From the NCBI GenBank assembly GCA_031275085.1, contig JAISPG010000028.1:124001-188000 (forward strand): a stretch of DNA of 64,000 nt. Reading direction: 5' to 3'. This document shows, one piece after another, positions 8,613 through 17,363 of the stretch. A program made the position numbers and the translations under genes. The notes under the pieces are model-generated. The model was not told where the DNA came from. It saw only the letters and a program-made list of their open reading frames with translations, and did not search any database. The stretch comes from Bacteroidales bacterium (GTDB lineage Bacteria > Bacteroidota > Bacteroidia > Bacteroidales > ML635J-15). Numbering within the stretch: the first letter of the stretch is position 1; every line of letters starts with the position of its first letter.

Positions 8613-8622
8613 ATATAAAAAT

Positions 8623-8642
8623 ATGGGGCATTAAAGCCCCAT
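8623..8642 (-). terminator. terminator after dnaA
   Basis: ATGGGGC (8623-8629) pairs with GCCCCAT (8636-8642) across a 6-base loop; on the minus strand ATTTTTATAT follows. It lies in the 35 bases between dnaA and the transporter gene, so it probably ends or attenuates dnaA transcripts. Confidence 0.6.
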
Positions 8643-8647
8643 TATAT

Positions 8648-10075
8648 CTACATTTTCAATCTCTTTTCTATTTCTTCGAGGTCCGTTCGGAACTTTTTAT
8701 CATAATCAATAAGGTTATTGACTGTTTTACATGCATGTAAAACAGTAGCATGATCCTTACCGCCGATAGATGCGCCTATAGATGCCAGTGATGCTTTAGT
8801 CATATTTTTCGCAAAATACATTGCAATCTGGCGTGCCTGAACTATTTCACGTTTGCGGGTTTTACTGCTCAATGCATCAATAGACATTGAGAAATAATTA
8901 CATACAACTTTTTGTATATAATCTATTGATATTTCACGGCGGGTACTTTTTACCAGCTTGTCTATCATATCTTTAGCAAGCTCAAGAGTAATTTCTTTTT
9001 TATTAAGGGTTGATTGTGCCAGTAATGAAATCAATGCTCCTTCCAGTTCCCGCATATTATTTGTAATATGGGATGCAATATATTCAAGGATTTCATCATC
9101 AATTTCAATTCCGTCTTTATATGTTTTCTTCTTAAGTATCTGTATCCTGGTTTCAAAATCAGGTTCCTGCAGTTCTGCAGATAACCCCCATTTAAATCTT
9201 GACAACAAACGTTGTTCCATTCCGTTAAGTTCTACCGGCGGTTTGTCTGAAGTCAGAACTAGTTGTTTTCCCTGTTGATGTAAATGATTAAATATGTGAA
9301 AGAAAACTTCCTGTGTTCCTTCTTTTTTAGAAAAATACTGAACATCGTCAACAATAAGAACATCAATCATCTGGTAAAAATGAATGAAATCGTTTCTGTT
9401 ATTATTGCGTGTTGCTTCCATGTATTGAGTCAGAAATTTATTTGCATCAACATATAGCACAACTTTTTCGGGCATCAGTGTTTTCACTTCTATACCTATT
9501 GCCTGCGCCAGATGAGTCTTTCCTAATCCTGATGCACCATAAATAAACAAAGGATTAAATGCTGTTCCTCCTGGTTTTTGCGCAACGGCATAACCGGCAG
9601 AACGTGCAAGCCTGTTACATTCTCCTTCAACAAAATTATCAAATGTATAATCTGCATTCAAGTGAGGATCTACGTGAACTTTTTTTATTCCGGGAATAAC
9701 AAAAGGATTTACAATAGTATTCCCCCCTATTTCCAAAGGAACTTGTACTGGCCTATTTACAAGTTGTGTTTTATCACGGGCAGGGATCTTTACAGTATAG
9801 GGTTTATCAGTATTGGAATTATTTTCCATAACTACATGGTATTCCAGCTTAGCATCAGGTCCTATTACTTTATGCAAAGTTTTTTTCAACAAATCTAGAA
9901 ACTGTTCCTCTATAAATTCGTAGAAAAAAGTACTCGGTACCTGAATAGTTAACACATTACCCTTAATTGCAATAGGAACAATCGGTTCAAACCATGTATT
10001 ATAACTACTTTTAGGTACGTTATCCCTAATAATCTGTAAACATTTTTCCCAAATTTCTTCGTACTTTTTTAACAT
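8648..10075 (-). CDS. dnaA: chromosomal replication initiator protein DnaA
   Basis: 475 residues with all four domains. Domain I (1-~85, EKCLQIIRDNVPKSSYNTWFEPI) is followed by a linker. The AAA+ domain has Walker A GASGLGKTHLAQAIG, Walker B VLIVDDVQYFSKKEGTQEVFF, sensor 1 VLTSDKPP and the box VII arginine region RLLSRFKWG. The C-terminal DNA-binding domain contains ASIGGKDHATVLHACKTV, the DnaA signature that reads the box. It opens oriC and loads the helicase. It is transcribed away from a 1.1-kb gene-free region, the common position for either an origin or autoregulatory boxes. Confidence 0.98.
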   Translation of the reverse strand: MLKKYEEIWEKCLQIIRDNVPKSSYNTWFEPIVPIAIKGNVLTIQVPSTFFYEFIEEQFLDLLKKTLHKVIGPDAKLEYHVVMENNSNTDKPYTVKIPARDKTQLVNRPVQVPLEIGGNTIVNPFVIPGIKKVHVDPHLNADYTFDNFVEGECNRLARSAGYAVAQKPGGTAFNPLFIYGASGLGKTHLAQAIGIEVKTLMPEKVVLYVDANKFLTQYMEATRNNNRNDFIHFYQMIDVLIVDDVQYFSKKEGTQEVFFHIFNHLHQQGKQLVLTSDKPPVELNGMEQRLLSRFKWGLSAELQEPDFETRIQILKKKTYKDGIEIDDEILEYIASHITNNMRELEGALISLLAQSTLNKKEITLELAKDMIDKLVKSTRREISIDYIQKVVCNYFSMSIDALSSKTRKREIVQARQIAMYFAKNMTKASLASIGASIGGKDHATVLHACKTVNNLIDYDKKFRTDLEEIEKRLKM

Positions 10076-11209
10076 TTATGTTTAGTTTTTTTAATCAAAT
10101 TTTCAAATTCCCTGGTCATTTTAATTAACCGGAAAAAGGGTTGCAAGTTTTCAATTTTTTTCTAGAGAAAAAAATTTTTTCATATTGTTTTTTAAAAAAA
10201 TTTTACTCTTCAAACTCAGTTTTCCCAAGTTTGTTTTTATATTCAAATTAAAAAACATCAATTCGCTGGTATTCAAACAATTATACATTTATATAAATAT
10301 CCTCTTTTGTCACGTTAATCAGTTCTTAAAATTAACAATAATTATGATTTCAAAAAACTTTTTTGATTTTTTTTATTATGATTTTCACAAGGTTTTTTTT
10401 AACGTTTTGTTTGTTAAGATATTTTAACATAAAACATAAAGTAATAATGTAAGAGTAAATTATGAAATATTAAATTACCTAGCCATATTTGACCTTAATG
10501 TAAATTTAATAACCAAACATCAAAGATATTGTTTTTACATTAAATTAATATAATCACTAATCTTAATTTTGGCTCAATGTAAAATCTAAGTGGATAAAAT
10601 TCCAATCAACAATTTTCACATTGTGCCTTAATCTTTATCAGACTTATATATCACAAAATTAAAATGGTCTTATCATGGGGGGTATTAGATAAGACCATTC
10701 AGCTATATGAAGATGGTTATGCCAAGAAATAAATTTAATTATTTTATTAAATAAATAATTATTATAAAAGTAATAATAAAATCATTCAATTAAGTTTCAT
10801 ATTAAAAAATAAAATGATATTTTTATGTAAATTAATATCAAAACATAAAAATAAGCCATATAAATATTATACTTAAAGGTTCATTGATATTATATAGATT
10901 GAAATAAAAATTATTTTATCATTTCCGGCTCACACAAACATAAGCTTACCATCTAATAATCAACGTTTTGCGAAATTTTTAAAAAATTATATAAGTCAAA
11001 AAGTATTATTATTATCACATAAAATATATACTTTACACATATGTAGTCAGAAAATTGTTTTACAAAATGAAAAATTAACATAAATAAAGGAACTTTATGC
11101 TTATCTAAATAAAAATAATCATAAGATATAAGAATATATTTTTTTACCAATACATATTAAAAAATATATATATTTGTCTATGTTTTTTGAAAATTAAAAG
11201 TATACTCAT
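10076..11209. other. 1134-base gene-free AT-rich region upstream of dnaA; possible origin
   Basis: Very AT-rich, with T-runs at 10170-10200 and 10370-10400 and no supportable ORF (the 65-residue frame at 10953-11150 on the minus strand has a composition expected from AT-rich noise). A near-consensus DnaA box, TTATCCACT on the minus strand, lies at 10589-10597, with TTTTCACA strings at ~10382 and ~10613. A single good box is weak evidence for oriC. The dnaA promoter must also lie here; I could not place it. Confidence 0.35.
10663..10699. repeat. 12-bp hairpin with G-rich loop
   Basis: AATGGTCTTATC (10663-10674) is perfectly complementary to 10688-10699. The 13-base loop contains GGGGGG. On the minus strand TTTTAATTTTG follows, so it could end an unseen minus-strand transcript; no neighbouring gene requires it. 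Confidence 0.45.
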
Positions 11210-12352
11210 ATGTTATCATTAATACTACTTTTAAATTCGATCTATATTTCATTATTTTGGTTTATTGTTCTGAGCTTTAACAATAAAAACAGTGATTATC
11301 CAAAAGTATTCCTGGGAAAATTTATGTTCATTGCTTTTCTGTTATACATTTGCTATTTCATATTTTATTACCCTACCAGAGAAACTGCTCAATATTATTT
11401 TTACTACATCGACAGTTTTTATGAACTGTTTCTTTTCTTACTATTTCCAATATATTATATTTATATAAAACTGATTACTTTTGATAAAAAGTTTTCCTTA
11501 AAAAAGCACTATAAATACCTTATATTACCTGTTTTTGTATTCCTGCTAAATCTCACAGCAAATTTTTCGATCCCTGCGGAAGAATATTATAAACTTATGT
11601 ATTCTAATAATGGAGTTCAGGAAAATGTAACATATTTTTCAATTGTTCATGATATAGTCAGAGTTTTATATTTGTTACAAAGCATAACATATCTGATTCT
11701 CTCATTTATTTACATAAAAACATACAGTAAAACAATATATAATTTTTATGCAAATATAGACAAGGACTATCTTTACAAAGTATACATCATTAACATATCA
11801 ATTTCCATAATTGTAATTTTATATGTTGTTTTTTCTTTTGTGGAAAAAAAGGTTCTTATCGGCGACAGCCCGTGGCTTGTAATCCCCGCTCTGCTTGCAA
11901 GTTGTTTCTTGTTTATAATAGGTTGGCTTGGAAACCATCAGAAAAGTGTTATTGTTGATAAAACTCCGAATAAGAAAATCCTGGAAAAAATTGAAAATGA
12001 AATAAGTGTTAATGATGAACATTTCAATAATATACGCAATAAAATCGATAATTTATTTATTACTGAAAAAATATATCTGAACGCGGAGCTCAATTTATGG
12101 GAAGTATCACGCCTGGCCGGAACAAACCGTACATATATTTCTATTGTCATTAATCATTACTATAATCAAAATTTTTCAACATTTGTTAATAATTTCAGAG
12201 TCAAACATGTAGTAGAACTGATTAAGAAAAATCCTGAGCTGACCAACATAGATCTGGCAACTCTATCAGGTTTTGGCTCTGTCATATCAATGCAAAGGGC
12301 AATTCAATCTTTTGAAGGTAAAACAATACGGGAGATTAAAACCGAATTATAA
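11210..12352 (+). CDS. membrane-anchored AraC-family regulator (paralogue 1)
   Basis: 380 residues. Residues 1-~245 are hydrophobic with six to seven predicted membrane helices, rich in Tyr and Phe; after a charged linker (~250-280) the last ~100 residues form an AraC/XylS-type HTH: LWEVSRLAGTNRTYISIVINHYYNQNFSTFVNNFRVKHV is HTH 1, and TNIDLATLSGFGSVISMQRAIQSFEGKTIREI is HTH 2. Such 7TM-like/AraC fusions are frequent in Bacteroidota; the membrane part presumably senses a signal, and DNA binding occurs from the membrane. A paralogue follows after 26 bases, so the pair is a tandem duplication and likely an operon. Confidence 0.82.
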   Translation: MLSLILLLNSIYISLFWFIVLSFNNKNSDYPKVFLGKFMFIAFLLYICYFIFYYPTRETAQYYFYYIDSFYELFLFLLFPIYYIYIKLITFDKKFSLKKHYKYLILPVFVFLLNLTANFSIPAEEYYKLMYSNNGVQENVTYFSIVHDIVRVLYLLQSITYLILSFIYIKTYSKTIYNFYANIDKDYLYKVYIINISISIIVILYVVFSFVEKKVLIGDSPWLVIPALLASCFLFIIGWLGNHQKSVIVDKTPNKKILEKIENEISVNDEHFNNIRNKIDNLFITEKIYLNAELNLWEVSRLAGTNRTYISIVINHYYNQNFSTFVNNFRVKHVVELIKKNPELTNIDLATLSGFGSVISMQRAIQSFEGKTIREIKTEL

Positions 12353-12378
12353 ATTTTATTATGATCCTGATATAAAAT

Positions 12379-13530
12379 ATGTTACAGATAATATTATTAT
12401 TGAATCCGATTTATGTTACCCTGTTGTGGGCATTGGAGCTTAATATTAACACAGATAAAAGCCCCCCCAGAACATTTCTTGGTAAGTTTATGATAAATGC
12501 ATTCATAATGTTTGTTTGTTATTTATTATATTATTATCCATTCGATACTTACTATTACTATTATGCTGACAACTTTCTATGTTTAACATTATTACTATTA
12601 TTTCCTTTATATTACATCTATATCAGATTACTGACTGTCGATAAAAAATTTTCATTAAAAAAACATTTTAAATATCTGGCAAGCTCAATAATAATGTTCA
12701 TAATATTCACTGTAAGTTTATATTCCATATCTCCAAAAGAACATTATGACCTTGCATATAATAACGATATAGAAATAAACGGCAGATTATTATTTTATAC
12801 AATTATCGAAAATATTACACGCATATTTTATTTATTGCACAGCATATATTTTACAATACTGTCTTTTATACAGATAATACGACATAAAAAAAGCATTCAG
12901 AATTATTATGCCAATTACGAAGAAAGTCGTATAAAAAAAATATATACGTTAAATATAGCTGTTTCAGTTTCATCAGTAATATTCATTATATTCTCTTTCC
13001 TTGATAAAAATTTTTTCATAGAAAAAGAACATTTATTCATAATACCTTCACTTATTATTATGTGTATGTTCTTTATAATAGGGTTGCTTGGTAATAATCA
13101 ACATTCTGCGATTATCGACCCTGAAGCTTCTTCAGAGAATATTCCGTCTGAGAATATTAATCCCACGCAATTGGAAACGATTAAGAAAAAAATCGAATAT
13201 TTATTTGAAGTAGATAAAATTTATCTTAATAAAGAATTAAATTTATGGGAATTGTCCCGATTAATTAATACAAACCGGACATATATTACTTTGCTTATAG
13301 GCAATTATTATAATAAAAATTTCTCTACATTTGTAAACCATTATCGTTTAAAACATGTAGAAAATTTATTAAATAAAAATCCTGAACTTACAAATGAAGA
13401 CCTTGCAAATCTCTCCGGATTCGGATCAGTAATATCAATGCAAAGAGCTTTTCAGAACATCGAAGGAAAAACAATAAGCCAGATCAAGAAAAAAATAATA
13501 AGATCTAAATTTGATACAAATCAGGAATGA
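12379..13530 (+). CDS. membrane-anchored AraC-family regulator (paralogue 2)
   Basis: 383 residues, colinear with the preceding gene. Shared landmarks include FLGKFM near residue 35, FPLYYIYIRL and KKFSLKKHFKYL, the Ile-rich sixth helix, and LWELSRLINTNRTYITLLIGNYYNKNFSTFVNHYRLKHV followed by TNEDLANLSGFGSVISMQRAFQ. The N-terminal sensing helices diverged more than the DNA-binding part, as expected if the two copies see different signals but bind related sites, or form heterodimers. No dedicated target gene is obvious; the PepSY-like gene downstream is the closest. Confidence 0.82.
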   Translation: MLQIILLLNPIYVTLLWALELNINTDKSPPRTFLGKFMINAFIMFVCYLLYYYPFDTYYYYYADNFLCLTLLLLFPLYYIYIRLLTVDKKFSLKKHFKYLASSIIMFIIFTVSLYSISPKEHYDLAYNNDIEINGRLLFYTIIENITRIFYLLHSIYFTILSFIQIIRHKKSIQNYYANYEESRIKKIYTLNIAVSVSSVIFIIFSFLDKNFFIEKEHLFIIPSLIIMCMFFIIGLLGNNQHSAIIDPEASSENIPSENINPTQLETIKKKIEYLFEVDKIYLNKELNLWELSRLINTNRTYITLLIGNYYNKNFSTFVNHYRLKHVENLLNKNPELTNEDLANLSGFGSVISMQRAFQNIEGKTISQIKKKIIRSKFDTNQE

Positions 13531-13589
13531 AAAATATTGTTTATAAATTATTTTTCTGATCCTCACCTTATTTTTCATAAAATCATAGC

Positions 13590-13629
13590 ATACAAAGAAC
13601 AATTGTAATCTAATATTTGTTCTTTGTAT
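13590..13629. promoter_or_regulatory. 13-bp inverted repeat, operator or terminator
   Basis: ATACAAAGAACAA (13590-13602) pairs perfectly with 13617-13629 across 14 bases. It sits 60 bases past the AraC gene and 24 bases before the PepSY-like start. The plus strand after it is only mildly T-rich, so an operator for a dimeric regulator or a leader stem is as likely as a terminator. Confidence 0.45.
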
Positions 13630-13652
13630 ATATTAACCTAAAAATAAAAAGT

Positions 13653-14120
13653 ATGAAAAAATTAATGTTATTAATGATTGCTGCGATGATTATATCTTTC
13701 TCTTTCGCACAAAATGCTCTTAAACAAAGTGAAATTCCTGCTTCTATCAGAACCGAATTTGTAAAAAACTATCCATATGTCGAATCAGATGAAGTAATAT
13801 GGGAAAAAGAACGCAATAATTACAAAGCATCTTTTAACTACAGCGATTCTTATTACGTTGTAGAATTTAACGAAAGAGGTAACAAGCATATGACAAGAAT
13901 GAGCTTAAAAGAACATGAAGTTCCTGCTTATGTAAAAGATTATGCAAGTAAAAATCATCCTGAAGAAATGTATAAAGAAGTTGAAAAAATTACCGATATT
14001 AACGGTAAAGTGTCTTATAAAATGATGATCAAAGACAAAGTATATGACTTTGACAGTAATGGAAACATAGTTAAAGATACTGAAAAAGTAAAAATAAAAG
14101 ATACTGAAACTGTAAGATAA
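13653..14120 (+). CDS. secreted PepSY-like (BLIP-like) protein
   Basis: About 155 residues from Met at 13653, which begins a textbook signal peptide (MKKLMLLMIAAMIISFSFAQ, cleavage after Ala-Gln region); the 12 residues before it are not signal-like. The mature part has two similar ~60-residue repeats (EIPASIRTEFVKNYPYVESDEVIWEKE and EVPAYVKDYASKNHPEEMYKEVEKI), each ending with a Y-x-V/D-F strand, which is the pattern of Bacteroidota PepSY-like/DUF2874 proteins. These are periplasmic with unknown ligand. It is monocistronic with its own terminator. Confidence 0.78.
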   Translation: MKKLMLLMIAAMIISFSFAQNALKQSEIPASIRTEFVKNYPYVESDEVIWEKERNNYKASFNYSDSYYVVEFNERGNKHMTRMSLKEHEVPAYVKDYASKNHPEEMYKEVEKITDINGKVSYKMMIKDKVYDFDSNGNIVKDTEKVKIKDTETVR

Positions 14121-14162
14121 TTATTTTTCAGACTTTTGTAATTACACATACATAAATGAAAT

Positions 14163-14192
14163 AAAAAATCCCGTGATATCGCGGGATTTTTT
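14163..14192 (+). terminator. terminator after PepSY-like gene
   Basis: TCCCGTG (14169-14175) pairs with the bases at 14180-14186, including one G-T pair, loop ATAT, flanked by A6 on the left and T6 on the right; it works in both directions and separates the convergent DUF4421 gene. Confidence 0.85.
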
Positions 14193-14237
14193 ATTGTTTA
14201 TTTATTATAGTTATTGCAGCCGATAAGCTTTACCCGG

Positions 14238-15227
14238 CTATTTTGAACCCGGAAGTAACTTGTCAATATAATTATTTACTTTCATATAAAACTTATTTTT
14301 CATATTAAAACGCTTTAAAATACTAAGCTGCAGACTACCGGAACTTAATCCTATTTTACTATTGTCATTTATATAAGAATATATCACATCATTAACATAA
14401 GAAAAGTTAAAACTCCAGCTATTCATGTTATATCCTACAGCAAACCTTGGAATTACTGTCGGATAAGCTGTAAAATTTATAAATTTGCCATTAAATCCAA
14501 GATTTATTCCGGCAGAAATCGACGCAAAAATTATAATTTTTTTTGCAATAACCCAGCTATGTGCATATCCGGCACTAGGACCCATCTGAAAATTTATTAA
14601 TTTTAATCTGCCACCTCCTATAGAATCTTCAAATAAATATTGACCGTCAAAATGTATTTCACTATAATAAATACCTGCGCCAAGTAAAAAACTTCCTGAC
14701 GATTTTATCTGCTGATCTCGTAAATTATATGCGGCACGATAAGAAAATTTGTCATGATTAAACACATATTGTCCGAAAATGCCTGATTTGAAAGTACTTA
14801 AATTATTATACAAATCCTGATCAACATCATTATCCTTATTAGTCAGATGAAATCCTTTATAGTTTTGTAGAATTGCATCAAATAAAAATTTCCTGCCATA
14901 ATAATGATATTGTAAATCAATAAATTCAGTATTAACTTTATTTTTATTCTTTAAAAATTCAAAGCCATAACCAAGCCTCAAACCTACCCTTTCGCCTATA
15001 AACCCAATTCCAATAGTCAAAGGTTTATTCGGCTCAAAAGTATATTCACCCAAAATATGTTGATGTAATACATTATTATATTTATAAGCTCCGAAAAGCA
15101 TTACTGAAAAATTCTGAGGAAATGGTTTTACATATATTGAATCCTGGGAATAGCAGTTCTGTACAAAGAAAAATAATATAATAACAATAAAACATCTGGT
15201 TATTCCCGTATTTATTTTTTTCTTCAT
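14238..15227 (-). CDS. DUF4421-type outer-membrane beta-barrel protein
   Basis: 329 residues with an N-terminal signal (hydrophobic FIVIILFFFVQNCYSQ). The mature sequence is a succession of amphipathic beta strands with alternating aromatics (IGIGFIGERVGLRLGYGFEFL, FSFNFSYVNDVIYSY), ending near the C-terminus in basic residues. The layout and the GIGFxxxxxGLRLGYGF text fit the Bacteroidota DUF4421 family of predicted outer-membrane proteins. Function unknown. It is transcribed alone, convergent with the PepSY-like gene. Confidence 0.68.
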   Translation of the reverse strand: MKKKINTGITRCFIVIILFFFVQNCYSQDSIYVKPFPQNFSVMLFGAYKYNNVLHQHILGEYTFEPNKPLTIGIGFIGERVGLRLGYGFEFLKNKNKVNTEFIDLQYHYYGRKFLFDAILQNYKGFHLTNKDNDVDQDLYNNLSTFKSGIFGQYVFNHDKFSYRAAYNLRDQQIKSSGSFLLGAGIYYSEIHFDGQYLFEDSIGGGRLKLINFQMGPSAGYAHSWVIAKKIIIFASISAGINLGFNGKFINFTAYPTVIPRFAVGYNMNSWSFNFSYVNDVIYSYINDNSKIGLSSGSLQLSILKRFNMKNKFYMKVNNYIDKLLPGSK

Positions 15228-15345
15228 CAGCTATTTTTTGAAAATATATATTTTCTATATACTGTTTGCAGGTTCTATAAAAATAATTTTCAAAGATAAT
15301 ACATTGTTTTTTATATAGAAACTTTATAAAATCATTTAATATAAA

Positions 15346-15380
15346 CAAAAATGGTAACGACATTTTTTATCGTTACCATT
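15346..15380 (-). terminator. terminator of the sigma/FecR/STN operon
   Basis: AATGGTAACGA (15350-15360) pairs with 15370-15380 in an 11-bp perfect stem; on the minus strand TTTTTG follows. It lies about 140 bases beyond the stop of the surface-repeat gene. Confidence 0.75.
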
Positions 15381-15521
15381 AAAGAAAACAAGATTTAAGT
15401 ATAATTATTTAATTTCAATTCTTCCTGACTATGATACTTTTCCTTCTTTTTATTATTTTTTATTACTATTAACCAACAGATTAGAGAAGAAAAATGTTTA
15501 CTTACTTTGTGTAAATAATAC

Positions 15522-17363
15522 TTAAATTTTTATTCCAATACAGAATTCTGGCCAGATATAAGTAGCATGACCCGAGTATTGTTTTTCATAAAACCTGTAA
15601 TTACCAACTATCGGATTATAATATACCTGAGATTCTTCTTTTTGTTGGTTTGTGAACAATGCTTTAATTTTAACTCCGCAAAAGACCGTGAACCTTGGTA
15701 GAAAAGTATAATTGATATTCAGATCAAACTGTGGCGATATATTATATGCATTTTCAAATGTATAATGGTTGAAAACATTGGAAACAATTATATCCGTATC
15801 AATACCAAGCATTCTCCATATTTTAAAATAAGATCCGAAACCATATCCTATTAATAAATTAAATTCTTCATTAACTTTTGTTCCTGTACTTATAATATTA
15901 TAAAATTTATAAGTCCCTGTCTTAAAGTGTAATTCTCCGGTAAGATTATTTGAAAAAGAATAATCAAAATGAGTGTATCCTTTTTTCACAAAACTCAAAA
16001 AGCCTATAGATATTCCGGAAACACTATCTGCTACATTAATTAGTCCCAATTGTAAATTATCCTGCTTATCCGAGATATTAAAAATTCCAATCTGCGGAGC
16101 ATTATTCTTTTTATTTATATTAAAAAAAGCTGACAACTGAAGTTTATTATTTATTAAATTATAGTTCATGAATGCAGTCAGCTGGGGTCCGTGTGAAATT
16201 CCCGTAAAATTTAATATTCCTGCCTGCCATCCCAACAAAGTATCATTAACAATATTTAATGTGCCTAATTGTAATCCACGGAACTTTCCTTTATTATGGT
16301 TTAAAAATGCAGAAAATTGTAAGCCTTTAAAATTTTTCCATGTAGTATTTGCAATTGTAGAAAACTGATAACCGCTAAAATTTTCGATACTGACATTTCC
16401 ACCTAAAGACATCTGAACACCGTTAACCTCTCCTCCTACTATATTCGCCAATCCTGCAAACTGAAATCCGATAACATCGTAACGCACAATATTTATTCCT
16501 AATCCTAATTCGCAACCATACACTTCTCCTACATATCCGGCAAAAATATTATATGAACGTTTAAATCTGTATAATCCGCTTTTATTCCAGTATGTTCCAA
16601 CGTTTGGAAGTATCGATACCTGAACATTTTTATTTACAAGTATATTTTGAGATTTGGAAATATCAAGCTGGTCTTTCTTTACTATAGTATTAACAAATTT
16701 ATGATTTTCAATTATTGAATTAAACCCCTTTACGGATAAAGGCATATAGTTATAATTTATATCTTCTACCGGCTCAAGGTAGATACGCAAAGTTTTTTCA
16801 GATTCAATGACTTTTAATTTTTCTGTAAAATATAATTTTTTTTCTGCCAAAAGAGTGAGAAAAGACGAATCTGAATCTGTAATAAGACTAAAATAACCTG
16901 CCTCGTTAGTATATGTAACAGTATTATTTATACTTACCAAAACACTATCTATTGGCACGTTATTTATACTGTTCACAACAATTCCGTTCAATCTGAAAGT
17001 TTTTATCTTTGACGGAATTACAGTTGATGACCTTAAAGATGCATCCTTACCGTATTTAGGCTTAATAATCACATAATTGTTTTCTGTTACAAGCTCTACT
17101 TCCTGCCCCATTATAAAAGAAACAATATTCTGAAGTTCTGTATTCCTTTTACATATGTATATCTCCGGTTCCGGATTAAAATTTCTGGGATTATAGGAAA
17201 ATTTTATATTTTCATTTTTCTCAATAAACAATAAAGCTTTCTGCGGGCTTAAATATCCTTCACAGACAGTAATTTTCTTGTTAACATCAATATTCTGGGA
17301 TGAAACAGAAAAAGAAACGGGAAGTATAAAAAAAATGAGAAATATCTTAAGGCTTTGCATCAT
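15522..17363 (-). CDS. STN + carboxypeptidase-regulatory-like + LA_2272-type surface-repeat protein
   Basis: 613 residues. Signal peptide 1-23. Residues ~30-103 match an STN domain (FSYNPRNF.. LQNIVSFIMGQEVELV..NYVIIKP) like those of FecA-type TonB receptors. Residues ~122-200 are a CarboxypepD_reg-like beta domain (LNGIVVNSINNVPIDSVLVSINN). Residues ~283-460 contain about twelve ~16-20 residue repeats of the form G-(F/L)-Q-(F/L)-(S/A/G)-x-x-x-N (for example at 299, 331, 347, 363), as in LA_2272 surface-repeat proteins. The remainder resembles outer-membrane strands. No plug or TonB barrel is visible. It overlaps the FecR gene by 17 bases and is likely the output of that signalling pair. The ligand is unknown. 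Confidence 0.72.
   Translation of the reverse strand: MMQSLKIFLIFFILPVSFSVSSQNIDVNKKITVCEGYLSPQKALLFIEKNENIKFSYNPRNFNPEPEIYICKRNTELQNIVSFIMGQEVELVTENNYVIIKPKYGKDASLRSSTVIPSKIKTFRLNGIVVNSINNVPIDSVLVSINNTVTYTNEAGYFSLITDSDSSFLTLLAEKKLYFTEKLKVIESEKTLRIYLEPVEDINYNYMPLSVKGFNSIIENHKFVNTIVKKDQLDISKSQNILVNKNVQVSILPNVGTYWNKSGLYRFKRSYNIFAGYVGEVYGCELGLGINIVRYDVIGFQFAGLANIVGGEVNGVQMSLGGNVSIENFSGYQFSTIANTTWKNFKGLQFSAFLNHNKGKFRGLQLGTLNIVNDTLLGWQAGILNFTGISHGPQLTAFMNYNLINNKLQLSAFFNINKKNNAPQIGIFNISDKQDNLQLGLINVADSVSGISIGFLSFVKKGYTHFDYSFSNNLTGELHFKTGTYKFYNIISTGTKVNEEFNLLIGYGFGSYFKIWRMLGIDTDIIVSNVFNHYTFENAYNISPQFDLNINYTFLPRFTVFCGVKIKALFTNQQKEESQVYYNPIVGNYRFYEKQYSGHATYIWPEFCIGIKI

Noticed and set aside
10589..10597. 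single DnaA-box-like site as proof of oriC
   Set aside because: One 8/9 match in 1.1 kb is not enough; kept only as a note under the gene-free region.
10953..11150. 65-residue minus-strand frame upstream of the AraC pair
   Set aside because: Very Ile/Tyr/Phe-rich text expected from AT-rich noise; no family, no start signal.
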